From positions 1 to 64,000 of the forward strand of contig QHUL01000057.1 in NCBI GenBank assembly GCA_003222115.1: a stretch of 64,000 nt of DNA. The letters are read 5' to 3'. This DNA comes from Gemmatimonadota bacterium (GTDB lineage Bacteria; Gemmatimonadota; Gemmatimonadetes; Gemmatimonadales; GWC2-71-9). Position 1 is the stretch's first letter. Each line of letters starts with the position of its first letter. The notes under the pieces were generated by a model. It had not been told where the DNA came from and ran no database searches. It saw only the letters and a program-made list of their open reading frames with translations. Made by a program: the position numbers and the translations under genes. Shown piece after piece: positions 43,398 to 51,460 of the stretch.

Positions 43398-44506
43398 CAC
43401 CGGCTCCACTCGAGGAGCACCACCGCGCGCGGGCCGACCAGCGACACCGAGCCGCCATTCTGGGCCAGGCGGCCGAGCGCCACCTGGCCCTGGAACAGGA
43501 GGGCGACCGCGCCGCTCGCACGGTAGCGCACGTCCACCCCCGGCCGCGCGAGCCACCCCAGGAGCTCGAGGCTCCCCGTGCTCGGCCCTGCGAGCTCATG
43601 ACGGAACTCCAGGTTCGGCGCGAAATCCAGCGTGGGTGACAGCGGGCGCTCCAGCCGAACCCCGAGCGCGAGCACGTTGCCGCGCGGCACTTGGATCGCG
43701 TTCTGGTTCGTCGAGTTGTAGGCGCGCGCCCGAAAGCGGCGCATGTTGTAGGCGTAGACCGAAAGGCTACTTCGGCCCGCCGGCAGGTTGAGACTCGTGT
43801 ATACGAGGACCCGGTCGCCGCTGACGCTGCGCGACCCGCCGCCCAGCGTGTCGGCCCCGCTCGCACTGTAGACCACGGCGCCGCGGAAGTATCCGCCGCC
43901 CCCCACCGGGCCTTCGAGCCCGAGCCGCACGCGCCCTTCGCCGCCAGGCTCGAGCTCCCCGCTCCCCGCTACCGGCGCATACGTGGCATGGTAGCGGTAG
44001 CTCGCACCGGCGCCGCCAGCCCACCGCTCCCCCAGCTTGAACGCGGTCGCGAATCCCCCCGTCACTCCGCCGCCTGCACCGAATGTCGGCGTGGTGAAGG
44101 CGAGCAGATCGGTCGCGAGGGCGCTGAGGAGTGGCACCGTTGAGTCCGAGACCGTCCCCTTGCCCGTGGGTAGCGTGCCCACCATCGTGAGCACGAGGTG
44201 CCCAGAGACGGCGGCCCAAGACAGGCGCACGTCGGTGTCGGTGAAGCCGGACGCCTCAAGCGTGCCGCTCGTCGTCGCTCCGGAGGCCTGGGCGTAGGCC
44301 GACGCCAGATCCACCGTGATCCGCGATCCCAGCCGCTGGGAGAGCGTGACCGGCACGGTCCACTCGGTCACGTGATGGAAGGCGAACCCGGACCCGAAAT
44401 AGTAGCCGTCGAACACGGCGCCGCTGCGCGCGACAGAGCCGAAGCCACCGGCGGGCCCCTGCGCCGCGAGCCGCGTCCCCGCGACCAGCAGGAGGGCGAT
44501 CCTCAA
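43397..44506 (-). CDS. Outer-membrane beta-barrel protein
   Basis: The 369-residue protein has a signal peptide (ALLLVAGTRLAAQ) and alternating hydrophobic strands throughout (HLVLTMVGTLPTG, GYFRGAVVYSAS, RVLVYTSLNLPAG), ending LLEWSR. It resembles FadL/transporter-like or MtrB-style barrels only in pattern. The start is TTG in a TTGA overlap with the CsgG-like gene. A 7-nt array (43955-43975) lies inside the gene. Confidence 0.7.
   Translation of the reverse strand: MRIALLLVAGTRLAAQGPAGGFGSVARSGAVFDGYYFGSGFAFHHVTEWTVPVTLSQRLGSRITVDLASAYAQASGATTSGTLEASGFTDTDVRLSWAAVSGHLVLTMVGTLPTGKGTVSDSTVPLLSALATDLLAFTTPTFGAGGGVTGGFATAFKLGERWAGGAGASYRYHATYAPVAGSGELEPGGEGRVRLGLEGPVGGGGYFRGAVVYSASGADTLGGGSRSVSGDRVLVYTSLNLPAGRSSLSVYAYNMRRFRARAYNSTNQNAIQVPRGNVLALGVRLERPLSPTLDFAPNLEFRHELAGPSTGSLELLGWLARPGVDVRYRASGAVALLFQGQVALGRLAQNGGSVSLVGPRAVVLLEWSR
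43955..43975. repeat. Heptad array inside barrel gene
   Basis: CTCCCCG, CTCCCCG and CTACCGG follow each other without gap. The unit is the complement of the GGGAGCG type seen at 16559 and 27138. Confidence 0.5.
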
Positions 44507-45843
44507 GGCGGCCGCCGGAAGATGATCGTGATGCCGTTCACCACCGAAATGATCGACGGGAGCCCCTGACTCTCCGGCGCAAGATGGCGGTCGATGGTCG
44601 TCGTGCCGGACGTGGCACTGCCCACCTGGGCGATGACGTCGCCCGTCGTGGGGGCGATTTCCAGCGTCGCTGCGGAAAGCGCGTCCCTGGTCGCCGGCTC
44701 GGAGGGTGCAGTCACCTGCTCGACCGCTTGCACGACAGTCACGATCTCGCCGCCGCCCGCCTGCTGCACGACCGGCGTCGCCACCGCCGCCTCCTGGCCC
44801 TGCTGCGCGGCCTGGAAGCCCGGGTCGGCCCGCACCGCCTCTCCGAAATTCCGCGCGGCGGCGGCGTAGTCGCCGCGATCCATCGCGTCGAGGCCCCGGC
44901 TGTAGGCGAGGAACGCCGCGAGGCTCTTCGTGCCCTGGGCGAGGATCCGCTGGCGCTCCGCCTCGGTCAGCCGGATACCGAGCTGGTCGCTCAGGTTGAA
45001 CACGAGCTGCTTCTCCAGGTCGAGCAGTCCCTTGAAGGGGCCCGTGACCTGGCCCACGGGGCGCACGACTCCCGCACCGCTCACCACCGTGGCTGCAAGC
45101 CGCACGGGCTGGTTCGTCGCTATCGTCCCTACCCCCTGCACCAGGCGCTCCGCCCGCAGCAGCCGGCCCACGCGCGCCGCGGTGACGGGGTCCACGCGCT
45201 GGCTCTCGGCGAGCTTCAGCTCGTCGAGCACCGCGCCGATTTGCAACCGCTCGAGCAGTCGCAGGGTCCGGATCAGGGCCAGGTCCGTCGTGAGCAGCTC
45301 GGCGAGGCCGCGCGACAGCGGCTGGAAGCTCGAATCGCCGGCGATCACGAGCGGCAGGACGGCGAGGGTCGCGGGCTCGGGCGGCTGCTGCGCCAGCTCC
45401 GTCTCGCGGGCCAGCGCCTGGCGCGCCGTCTGCTCGGCGCCGGCGCGCAAGGCGAGCTCCGCCCGCGCCCGCAGCGCCGCCACACCCCGGGCCCCGCGGT
45501 GTGCGTTCGCGAAGTCGCGATAGGTCGCGACGGCGAGATCGTAGCGGCCGGCCTGCTCCTGGCAGCCGCCGATGATCAGCGGTCCGAGCGCGTTGTCGGG
45601 CGCGAGCAGCTCGCCCGCCCGCGCGACGACGATAGCGGTGTCATACCGCTCGGCCGCGGCGAGCGCGGCCGCCAAGCGGAACCGGACGTCTGCGTTAGTG
45701 GGCTCTTGCTGCGTGCGGGCGATCAGCGCGGGGATGTCGGCGGGGCTGACGGCGGTCGGGCGGGGGGCGCGGGCACAGCCCCCGGCCACAGCCAAGAGCA
45801 GCAGCACCCACCGCCTGATGCGATTGGAACGACGACCGTCCAA
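44503..45843 (-). CDS. Lipoprotein with TPR and CsgG-like domain
   Basis: The 446-residue protein has a lipobox VAGGC at Cys23 and TPR-like helices (about 35-150). A CsgG/FlgO-like core follows (LAVLPLVIAGDSSFQPLSRGLAELLTTDLA and VGRLLRAERLVQGVG, both shown only in part of the family pattern), then another TPR. It probably sits at the outer membrane with the barrel protein encoded next. TTG start; the stop is coupled by TTGA. Confidence 0.75.
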   Translation of the reverse strand: MDGRRSNRIRRWVLLLLAVAGGCARAPRPTAVSPADIPALIARTQQEPTNADVRFRLAAALAAAERYDTAIVVARAGELLAPDNALGPLIIGGCQEQAGRYDLAVATYRDFANAHRGARGVAALRARAELALRAGAEQTARQALARETELAQQPPEPATLAVLPLVIAGDSSFQPLSRGLAELLTTDLALIRTLRLLERLQIGAVLDELKLAESQRVDPVTAARVGRLLRAERLVQGVGTIATNQPVRLAATVVSGAGVVRPVGQVTGPFKGLLDLEKQLVFNLSDQLGIRLTEAERQRILAQGTKSLAAFLAYSRGLDAMDRGDYAAAARNFGEAVRADPGFQAAQQGQEAAVATPVVQQAGGGEIVTVVQAVEQVTAPSEPATRDALSAATLEIAPTTGDVIAQVGSATSGTTTIDRHLAPESQGLPSIISVVNGITIIFRRPP

Positions 45844-45875
45844 CTTTGGGGTCCCGCACGAAAGAAGTAAGGGGC

Positions 45876-46181
45876 TCAGCGCCGGGCTTTTCTCTTCGTC
45901 GACTTCTTGGTCGCCTTCGGCTTGGCCGGCTTGCGCTTGCCTTTAAGCGCCACGCTCACCTCGGCGAGGACGCGATCGCCCTCCTCCTGGCCGACGAGGC
46001 CGCGGCGCACGGCATAGCGCACCAGCTCCTCGGCATCCTCCACGGCGAACTCGCCGATTCCGGCCGCGGCACGGATCGCCTTGACCAGCGCGTCCGCGAC
46101 CGGACTCCGCAGCACGCTGGCGATGCCGGGAAGAGCCTCGAGCAGCGAAGAGAGCTGCGACCCGCCGAGCTCGGCTGGCAT
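45876..46181 (-). CDS. Small protein with histone H1-like basic tail
   Basis: The 101-residue protein has an N-terminal helical part (residues 1-75, acidic: GEFAVEDAEELVRYAVRRG) and a strongly basic tail (residues 79-101, Lys/Arg/Pro/Ala-rich: KRKPAKPKATKKSTKRKARR). Such tails bind nucleic acid or polyphosphate. There is no known family for the head. A TTGACG-17-TAGCTT promoter precedes it. Confidence 0.65.
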   Translation of the reverse strand: MPAELGGSQLSSLLEALPGIASVLRSPVADALVKAIRAAAGIGEFAVEDAEELVRYAVRRGLVGQEEGDRVLAEVSVALKGKRKPAKPKATKKSTKRKARR

Positions 46182-46214
46182 CGAACACGCTGCTCCAGCG
46201 CTGAAGGTCGCGGC

Positions 46215-46243
46215 AAGCTACAACCCCCCCTCCGGAGCGTCAA
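46215..46243 (-). promoter_or_regulatory. Promoter of the basic-tail protein gene
   Basis: The minus strand reads TTGACG (46243-46238), a 17-bp spacer and TAGCTT (46220-46215). It lies 33 bp upstream of the ATG and overlaps the stop of the next gene. Confidence 0.65.
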
Positions 46244-46503
46244 GGATTTTGGCGCCCGGCGCGGGCCCGCAGGGCTTCTCTGAGGGCGGCGGGTGGCGAC
46301 CGGCGGGAGATGACGAGCTCGGAATGGGAAAGCAGCTCGCCCAGGACGGCACGGGTGCGCGGATCGAGCGGCATCTCGAAATGGAGATCGAGCTGGTACT
46401 CGGCGCCGCCCGTGCCCAGGCCCGTCAGCATGAACCCCTGGCGCTCGGGCCGCACCGCGTCGACTTCGACCACGGCGAGCGGCTGGAACTCGGAACGCTC
46501 CAT
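46240..46503 (-). CDS. Small hypothetical protein
   Basis: The 87-residue alpha/beta protein (FQPLAVVEVDAVRPE, YQLDLHFEMPLD) has no signal and no known family. AGGAGG lies 6 nt before the ATG, which fixes the start at 46503, and a good promoter lies just upstream. Confidence 0.65.
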   Translation of the reverse strand: MERSEFQPLAVVEVDAVRPERQGFMLTGLGTGGAEYQLDLHFEMPLDPRTRAVLGELLSHSELVISRRSPPAALREALRARAGRQNP

Positions 46504-46525
46504 GGGCAACCTCCTGTTTTCGTGA

Positions 46526-46553
46526 GAGATACGCCGCTGCCGGGGGGTGTCAA
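46526..46553 (-). promoter_or_regulatory. Promoter of small protein gene
   Basis: The minus strand reads TTGACA (46553-46548), a 16-bp spacer and TATCTC (46531-46526), 22 bp from the ATG. Confidence 0.65.
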
Positions 46554-46599
46554 GCCTTCCAGGGGTGACTACATTTCCGAGCGGAGGTACCGAAAAGCA

Positions 46600-46878
46600 G
46601 TGGGGCGACGCGGTATTAAAGAATACCGGGCGCCGGAAGCCCTGGCGCTCATCGCAGCCGACCGGGAGCACGCCAACCTGGTGTGCCCCTCGTGCGGCAC
46701 CCGCTCGATTCAGCGCGTGCCCCGGCGCCGCTCGCACGGGGGGGCACCGCTCGTCTCGGAGCGGGTGACCCTGTCGTGCCAGACGTGCGGTCGCCACGCC
46801 TCGTACATCGAGCGCGGCGGCGCCGAGCCGCCCCGCGATTCGACGATGGACCCGCATCCGCTCGCCAGCCGCAAGTGA
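46600..46878 (+). CDS. Small zinc-ribbon protein
   Basis: The 92-residue protein has two CxxC pairs (CPSCG and CQTCG, about 28 residues apart), forming a zinc ribbon with a basic stretch between (RVPRRRSHGG). I chose GTG at 46600 because GGAGGT lies upstream. It stands 36 bp before infA in the same direction and may share its transcript. Function unknown. Confidence 0.55.
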   Translation: MGRRGIKEYRAPEALALIAADREHANLVCPSCGTRSIQRVPRRRSHGGAPLVSERVTLSCQTCGRHASYIERGGAEPPRDSTMDPHPLASRK

Positions 46879-46914
46879 TCGCAACAGGCTCTCTGCAAGG
46901 AGGGTTGATCGCCA

Positions 46915-47130
46915 GTGGCTGGTGACGCCATTCAGATGATGGGGACCGTGACGGAGGTCCTCCCCAACACGACGTTCCGGGTGAAGCTCGAGAACGGGCA
47001 CCAGGTGCTGGCCTACGTGAGCGGCAAGATGCGCAAGAACTACATCCGCATCCTGCAGGGAGATCGGGTGGCGGTGGACCTCTCCCCTTACGACCTGACC
47101 AGAGGTAGGATCACGTACCGATACAAGTGA
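46915..47130 (+). CDS. infA: Translation initiation factor IF-1
   Basis: The 71-residue S1-fold protein has near-universal IF-1 segments: [37 protein letters not shown] and [15 protein letters not shown]. It binds the ribosomal A site during initiation. GTG start with AAGGAGG 11 nt upstream. It is not linked to ribosomal protein genes here. Confidence 0.97.
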   Translation: MAGDAIQMMGTVTEVLPNTTFRVKLENGHQVLAYVSGKMRKNYIRILQGDRVAVDLSPYDLTRGRITYRYK

Positions 47131-47181
47131 GCCAAAGACGTTACTAAAGAGGCGTCGCAACGAGACGTCGCGTGAAAACGT

Positions 47182-47209
47182 AAGAGGCCGAGATCGCTCT
47201 CGGCCTCTT
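47182..47209. terminator. Bidirectional terminator between infA and porin gene
   Basis: AAGAGGCCGAGA (47182-47193), loop TCGC, and TCTCGGCCTCTT (47198-47209) form a perfect 12-bp stem. It is the core of a larger nested inverted repeat (about 47133-47273) with near-complementary arms ACGTTTTC-CG-GACGTCTC. It separates two convergent genes. Confidence 0.85.
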
Positions 47210-47276
47210 GACGCATCTGCGCGACGTTTTCGCGTGACGTCTCTACGAGACGCTCTCGCTTGGCGTCTTTATGCCC

Positions 47277-48467
47277 TTAGAAGAACAGCATGAACCCGCC
47301 GGAGACGTCGACCTGCTTAGGCTTGGCACCCTTAGTGCTCGCCTCTTGCGTCCCCTCGAACACCAGTTTCAGCGACTTCGTCCACTGGTGGTAGATGCCG
47401 CCGGTGTACGAATACACGTTCGACAGCGAGCGGTTTGTGCCGTCGCCAGCGGGCGCAGCGGTATTGTTGAACTTCAATCGGCTGAAGCCCCAGCTCGCGC
47501 CCACGCTGGTCTTGCCCTTGTTGGCGTGGTACATCACCTGGGCGTAGCCACCGTCGGAGGTGCGCAGCTCGGTGCCTGTCCCGGCTCCCGCGACCTCGTT
47601 ACCGGAGAACATCAGCCCGGTGCCGAGACCCTTGCCGATATAGCCGGACACGACCACCGTCAGGTCGGAGATGTCGACCTTCACGCCCGCAGTACCGCCG
47701 AAGGAACTGATCGAGGTGCCGCCAGTCGGAGCGCTCTTGGTGCTCTGCCACAGACCACCGGCCCACACCATGTACTTCGTGCTGCCGGACTTCTGGTTGT
47801 AGGTGACCTCGGCCTCGACGCGCGGGATCGACGTGAAGGTGTAGGTGCCGCTCCCGAGCGTGCTAGGCTGGAAGATACCGATGGAAATCTGCGCCGGCGT
47901 CCCACCCTTGGTGCTGTAGGTAACCTGGGCGTTGAAGTTCGGATAAATGTAGCCATACCCAATCCGGCCCGCTGTGGTGCCGCCGCCCTGGCCGCCGCCG
48001 ATGCCAACGGCGCCGACGCCGAACAGGGTCATATCTTGCACGATGTTCTGGCGGCCGAACAGCCCGAGCTCGCGGCCCGCGAGAATCTGCGACCCGTCCT
48101 TGAACCCGATCGTCAGGTAGACCTGGCGCATGTCGATCTGGGCGCCCGCCTGCGTACCGTTACCGAAGTTGTCGTGAACGCCGGCGTTTTGGATCTGGGG
48201 CGCGAAGCCGAAGTGGACGCCGAGGTTCATGCCGGCTTCCTTGCCGCGCGCCTCGAACGTGGCGAAGGTGGGGAGCAGCCCGGTCCGGATGCTGCTGTTC
48301 GACGCATCTCCCGCAGCCGTGTTCTGCTTCGTGAACACCCAGAAGACGTTCACGTTGCCGGCGAACGTGAACGACCACCCGTTGGACATCTGCATCGTGA
48401 GCTGAGCGTTGGCCGCCGCGGGCCAGAGCAGCGCCACGGCCACCAACAACAGCGTGAGACGCTTCAT
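47277..48467 (-). CDS. Outer-membrane porin
   Basis: The 396-residue protein has a signal peptide (LLVAVALLWPAAANAQ) and a porin-like pattern (FTFAGNVNVFWVF, RQVYLTIGF, GRELGLFGRQN), ending in the aromatic motif FMLFF that directs barrel assembly. It should form a general diffusion channel. AAGGAGGG precedes the ATG. The sulfocyanin and PQQ dehydrogenase genes lie upstream on the same strand. Confidence 0.88.
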   Translation of the reverse strand: MKRLTLLLVAVALLWPAAANAQLTMQMSNGWSFTFAGNVNVFWVFTKQNTAAGDASNSSIRTGLLPTFATFEARGKEAGMNLGVHFGFAPQIQNAGVHDNFGNGTQAGAQIDMRQVYLTIGFKDGSQILAGRELGLFGRQNIVQDMTLFGVGAVGIGGGQGGGTTAGRIGYGYIYPNFNAQVTYSTKGGTPAQISIGIFQPSTLGSGTYTFTSIPRVEAEVTYNQKSGSTKYMVWAGGLWQSTKSAPTGGTSISSFGGTAGVKVDISDLTVVVSGYIGKGLGTGLMFSGNEVAGAGTGTELRTSDGGYAQVMYHANKGKTSVGASWGFSRLKFNNTAAPAGDGTNRSLSNVYSYTGGIYHQWTKSLKLVFEGTQEASTKGAKPKQVDVSGGFMLFF

Positions 48468-48504
48468 ACGAGATTCCCTCCTTGGGAGTTTACCTGCTCA
48501 CATC

Positions 48505-48903
48505 CTACCGCTCGTGCGTTGCGAGGCGCCGGTTGAGCTCCCACAGCGCCAGGTACAGCCGAGTGGGCCTGTGGTTCTCCCACCAGTAATACTCGTCGAG
48601 CTGCGTCACGTACACTGTGTGACCGAAAGGAAAGCGGAGCCCACCTCCTCTTGAGAGCGAGTCGATCACCCTGCCCAACGCCGCCGGGCCCTCCGCACCA
48701 GCCCGTCCGGCATCCGCCAGCGCACCTGCCGCGAGGAACCCCATTACGTAGGCGCGCTTCTCCGCGGGGGTGAACCCCCGCCAATCACGGCCATCGTAGG
48801 CCGCCCAGCCCCGCTCCTGCTCCTGCTCCTGGCCGGCCGTGTAGCGGCCGGCCGCCAACCCCAGCACCGCGAGCCCTACCGCAGCCGCAAGTCGCCCACC
48901 CAT
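48505..48903 (-). CDS. Hypothetical protein with N-terminal membrane helix
   Basis: The 132-residue protein has a hydrophobic N-terminus (LAAAVGLAVLGLAAG) and then a hydrophilic domain rich in aromatic residues (GWAAYDGRDWRGFTPAEKRAYVMG in part, and DEYYWWENHRPTRLY). There is no known family. It starts directly after the sulfocyanin-like gene stop, so it is likely in the same operon. Confidence 0.6.
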   Translation of the reverse strand: MGGRLAAAVGLAVLGLAAGRYTAGQEQEQERGWAAYDGRDWRGFTPAEKRAYVMGFLAAGALADAGRAGAEGPAALGRVIDSLSRGGGLRFPFGHTVYVTQLDEYYWWENHRPTRLYLALWELNRRLATHER

Positions 48904-48904
48904 G

Positions 48905-49495
48905 TTAGGATTTACCGGCCGGAGCGGCCGTTAGGAAGGGCGCGGGGGCAGTCCCCGAAACCTTGAGGCGGACCCACATACCGGCCGCCCCATGGCCCGG
49001 AACCCCGCAGAATATTAGGAAGGACCCCACCCTATCCGCAACAAACCGCATACCGTCCTCCCCCAGCGGGGAGAGCCCCTGCGCCAGCGGGACCGTGAAA
49101 GCCCCGTCAAATGCAGGCGGAACGGGCTGTGTTGGGACGGGTTTGGTCTCCGGGATCACCTCGGCGGAATGGGGCAACATGCCGTCGTGATTCGTGACCC
49201 GGATCGCCACCGTCCAGTCTTTGGGAACCGTCAGGGTCAGCCCGCCGTCCCGGAATCCGTTGAAATTGAGCGCCCCATTGAGACCCGTCAGGCCCGCGAT
49301 GAGGTGGAAGTTCACGGTCTTGGTGGCGGCATCGTAGGACAGCCAAGCCGGATCGATCTCGCCGGACTCGATCACCCGGGGCTCCTCCACCGGCGCTTTC
49401 GCCGCGGCGGCCGCTCCCGTGCCCTTGGAACACCCCCCGACCCCGACCAGCAGGACCAGCGCCACCGCTAGCTCCTTCATGACAAACGGTCGCAT
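48905..49495 (-). CDS. Sulfocyanin-like blue copper lipoprotein
   Basis: The 196-residue protein has lipobox VGVGGC (Cys22) and a cupredoxin domain with the complete type 1 copper set: His109 (MLPHS), Cys163 (IFCGVPGHG), His168 and Met173 (AAGMW). The NHDGMLPH...C-x4-H-x4-M pattern is that of sulfocyanin. It should carry electrons at the outer face of a membrane. GGAG 8 nt before the ATG at 49495 sets the start. The PQQ dehydrogenase just upstream is a likely partner. Confidence 0.88.
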   Translation of the reverse strand: MRPFVMKELAVALVLLVGVGGCSKGTGAAAAAKAPVEEPRVIESGEIDPAWLSYDAATKTVNFHLIAGLTGLNGALNFNGFRDGGLTLTVPKDWTVAIRVTNHDGMLPHSAEVIPETKPVPTQPVPPAFDGAFTVPLAQGLSPLGEDGMRFVADRVGSFLIFCGVPGHGAAGMWVRLKVSGTAPAPFLTAAPAGKS

Positions 49496-49514
49496 TGCAC
49501 TCACTCCCGAAACG

Positions 49515-49544
49515 CTTCCCCCGGGCGATGTCGCCCGGGGGAAG
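49515..49544. terminator. Strong hairpin between PQQ dehydrogenase and sulfocyanin-like genes
   Basis: CTTCCCCCGGGCGA (49515-49528) and TCGCCCGGGGGAAG (49531-49544) are perfect complements. No long T-run follows, so it may reduce rather than stop read-through between the two genes. Confidence 0.65.
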
Positions 49545-49569
49545 TCTGCAGGGCGACCTGCTGCGGCCG

Positions 49570-51330
49570 TCAGGATCCGGCCTTCGGCATGCCGAACACG
49601 AACACCGCGTCACCCAGCGGGAACTTGAGCTGGAAGTTGCCCCCCGCTGCCACGGCGACGAACTGCTCACCGTCCACGGAGAACACGGACGGGGCGGCGT
49701 TGACGCCGGCGCCGCACTGGAACTGCCACAGCACCTTGCCGGTCTTGGCATCGTACGCCTTGAACCAGCCGTTGCCCTCGCCTGTGAAGACGAGACCGCC
49801 CGCGGTCGCGGTCGCGCCGCCCATCATCGGCTGCTCGGTCTTCACCTGCCACACCTTCTTCCCGGTGGCGAGATCGATCGCCGTCACGTTGCCCCACTGC
49901 CCTTCGCCCGCGATCGCTACGAAGGCGCTCCCCAGCCATAGCCGGGCCTTCTCATAGGGGGCGTAGTGGGTGATGTAGTTCATCGGCTGGTGCAGGCCCA
50001 CCGTGTAGGCGTAGGCCAGGTCCGGATGAACCGCGATGGGCGACCACTCTTCGCCGCCGTTCGCGCCCGGCAACATGCGCACGCCCTTGGCCGTCGGCTG
50101 GGCGAACATGTTCTCCTGCGGCACGAACGCCTCGCTCTTGCGGATCAGCTTCCCGGTCCCCGCGTCGAGGACGTACACCCAGCCTGTCTTGCCCGCTTCG
50201 ACGACCGCCTTCGTGCCGCCCACCATCGCGATCACCGGTGGGCTCACGGCGTCGAGGTCCCACACGTCGTGCGGCACCTCCTGGTAGCCCCACTTGAACT
50301 TCCCGTTGGTGGCGTCGATGGCCGCGACGCTCTCGGTCCAGAGATTGTCCCCGGGACGGATCGAGCCGTCGAGGTCAGGCGACGGGTTGCCGATCGCGAC
50401 GAAGAGGGTCTTCGTATCGGCATCGTAGGCCGGCGTCATCCACATCGAGCCGCCGCCCGTCTTCCAGGCGTCTTTGTGCTTCGCGGAGTCGGCCTTCTCC
50501 GTCGCGATGTCGCGGTGCAGGTCCTCGCCCTCCCACGTCGTCTTGGACCACTTGCCCCACCACCCGCCCTCCTCGGGCGCGGGTAGCGTGTACCAGGTCC
50601 ATGCGAGCTGGCCGTTCGCGGCGTTGTAGGCCTTCACAAAGCCGCGGATGCCGTACTCCGCTCCGGAGGTCCCGATGATCACCTTGTCGCCGATCACGAG
50701 GGGGGCCATCGTCTCGGTGTAGCCGAACGCGGGATCACCGACCTGCGTCGCCCACTTCTCCTTGCCGGTCTGCTGGTCGAGCGCGATGAGCTGCCCATCG
50801 AGGGTCCCCAGGAAGAGGGCCCCGTTCGCCACCGCGACGCCGCGATTGTTCGGGCCGCAGCAGGCGACGCCGAAGGAGTTCTGGCCGGTCTTGTGCGTGT
50901 AGCGCCACAACATCTTGCCGCCCTGCCGCAGGTCGTAGGCCATCACGTCGTTGGTCGGCGTCACGGGCGTCGTCACGTACATGATCCCGTTGACCACCAC
51001 GGGCGTCGTCTCGAAGCTGCCGAGCTTCTCCGTGCCCGTCTGCAGCACCATGCGGGGCACCAGGTTCTTCACGTTCGACGCGTTGATCGCGCTGAGGGGA
51101 GAGAAGCGGTTATTCCAGTAGTTGTGGCCGTACATGAGCCAGTCGCCACTCGAAGCGGCCTTCTGCAGCATGTCTCCCGTCACCATGGTGTTCGGCGACG
51201 GTCCCATCTTCATCCCACCGCCGGCCATCCCGCCCCCGCCTCCCCCGCCCCCGCCCCCAGGCGAGCACGCCGTCGCCGCGACCAGCGTCACCACCGCTGC
51301 GGCCGCGTACCATCGAGCCCAGTGCCTCAT
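49570..51330 (-). CDS. PQQ-dependent dehydrogenase (methanol/ethanol type) lipoprotein
   Basis: The 586-residue protein has lipobox ATAC (Cys22), a Gly-rich tether and an eight-bladed quinoprotein propeller with W-motifs. The vicinal disulfide CC (157-158 in GVACCGPNNRG), Asn315 (GNPSPD) and the catalytic-loop HDVWDLD (Asp358, Asp360) are present. It should oxidise an alcohol or aldose in the periplasm. The extra Asp two residues after the catalytic one is the marker of lanthanide-dependent enzymes, though glucose dehydrogenases also have it. GGAGG precedes the ATG at 51330. No cytochrome c domain is fused. Confidence 0.9.
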   Translation of the reverse strand: MRHWARWYAAAAVVTLVAATACSPGGGGGGGGGGMAGGGMKMGPSPNTMVTGDMLQKAASSGDWLMYGHNYWNNRFSPLSAINASNVKNLVPRMVLQTGTEKLGSFETTPVVVNGIMYVTTPVTPTNDVMAYDLRQGGKMLWRYTHKTGQNSFGVACCGPNNRGVAVANGALFLGTLDGQLIALDQQTGKEKWATQVGDPAFGYTETMAPLVIGDKVIIGTSGAEYGIRGFVKAYNAANGQLAWTWYTLPAPEEGGWWGKWSKTTWEGEDLHRDIATEKADSAKHKDAWKTGGGSMWMTPAYDADTKTLFVAIGNPSPDLDGSIRPGDNLWTESVAAIDATNGKFKWGYQEVPHDVWDLDAVSPPVIAMVGGTKAVVEAGKTGWVYVLDAGTGKLIRKSEAFVPQENMFAQPTAKGVRMLPGANGGEEWSPIAVHPDLAYAYTVGLHQPMNYITHYAPYEKARLWLGSAFVAIAGEGQWGNVTAIDLATGKKVWQVKTEQPMMGGATATAGGLVFTGEGNGWFKAYDAKTGKVLWQFQCGAGVNAAPSVFSVDGEQFVAVAAGGNFQLKFPLGDAVFVFGMPKAGS

Positions 51331-51416
51331 ACCCACCTCCGTTGAAGGTCGAACTGCGGTGCGTCCAGCGTGTCGCAGATGAGATAACCCGAAGAACGGG
51401 TCGCCGCTAGCGATGG

Positions 51417-51445
51417 GTTTTAATTGCCCGGCGGAAGCTCGTCAA
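51417..51445 (-). promoter_or_regulatory. Promoter of the PQQ dehydrogenase gene
   Basis: The minus strand reads TTGACG (51445-51440), a 17-bp spacer and TAAAAC (51422-51417), about 80 bp before the start codon and just after the lepB stop. Confidence 0.6.
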
Positions 51446-51460
51446 GCGGTGGGTGGGGCC

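Noticed and set aside
48813-48838. Triplicate GCTCCT hexamer inside a small gene
   Set aside because: It is a codon-phase repeat encoding Glu-Gln pairs and does not share the 7/8-nt period of the other arrays.
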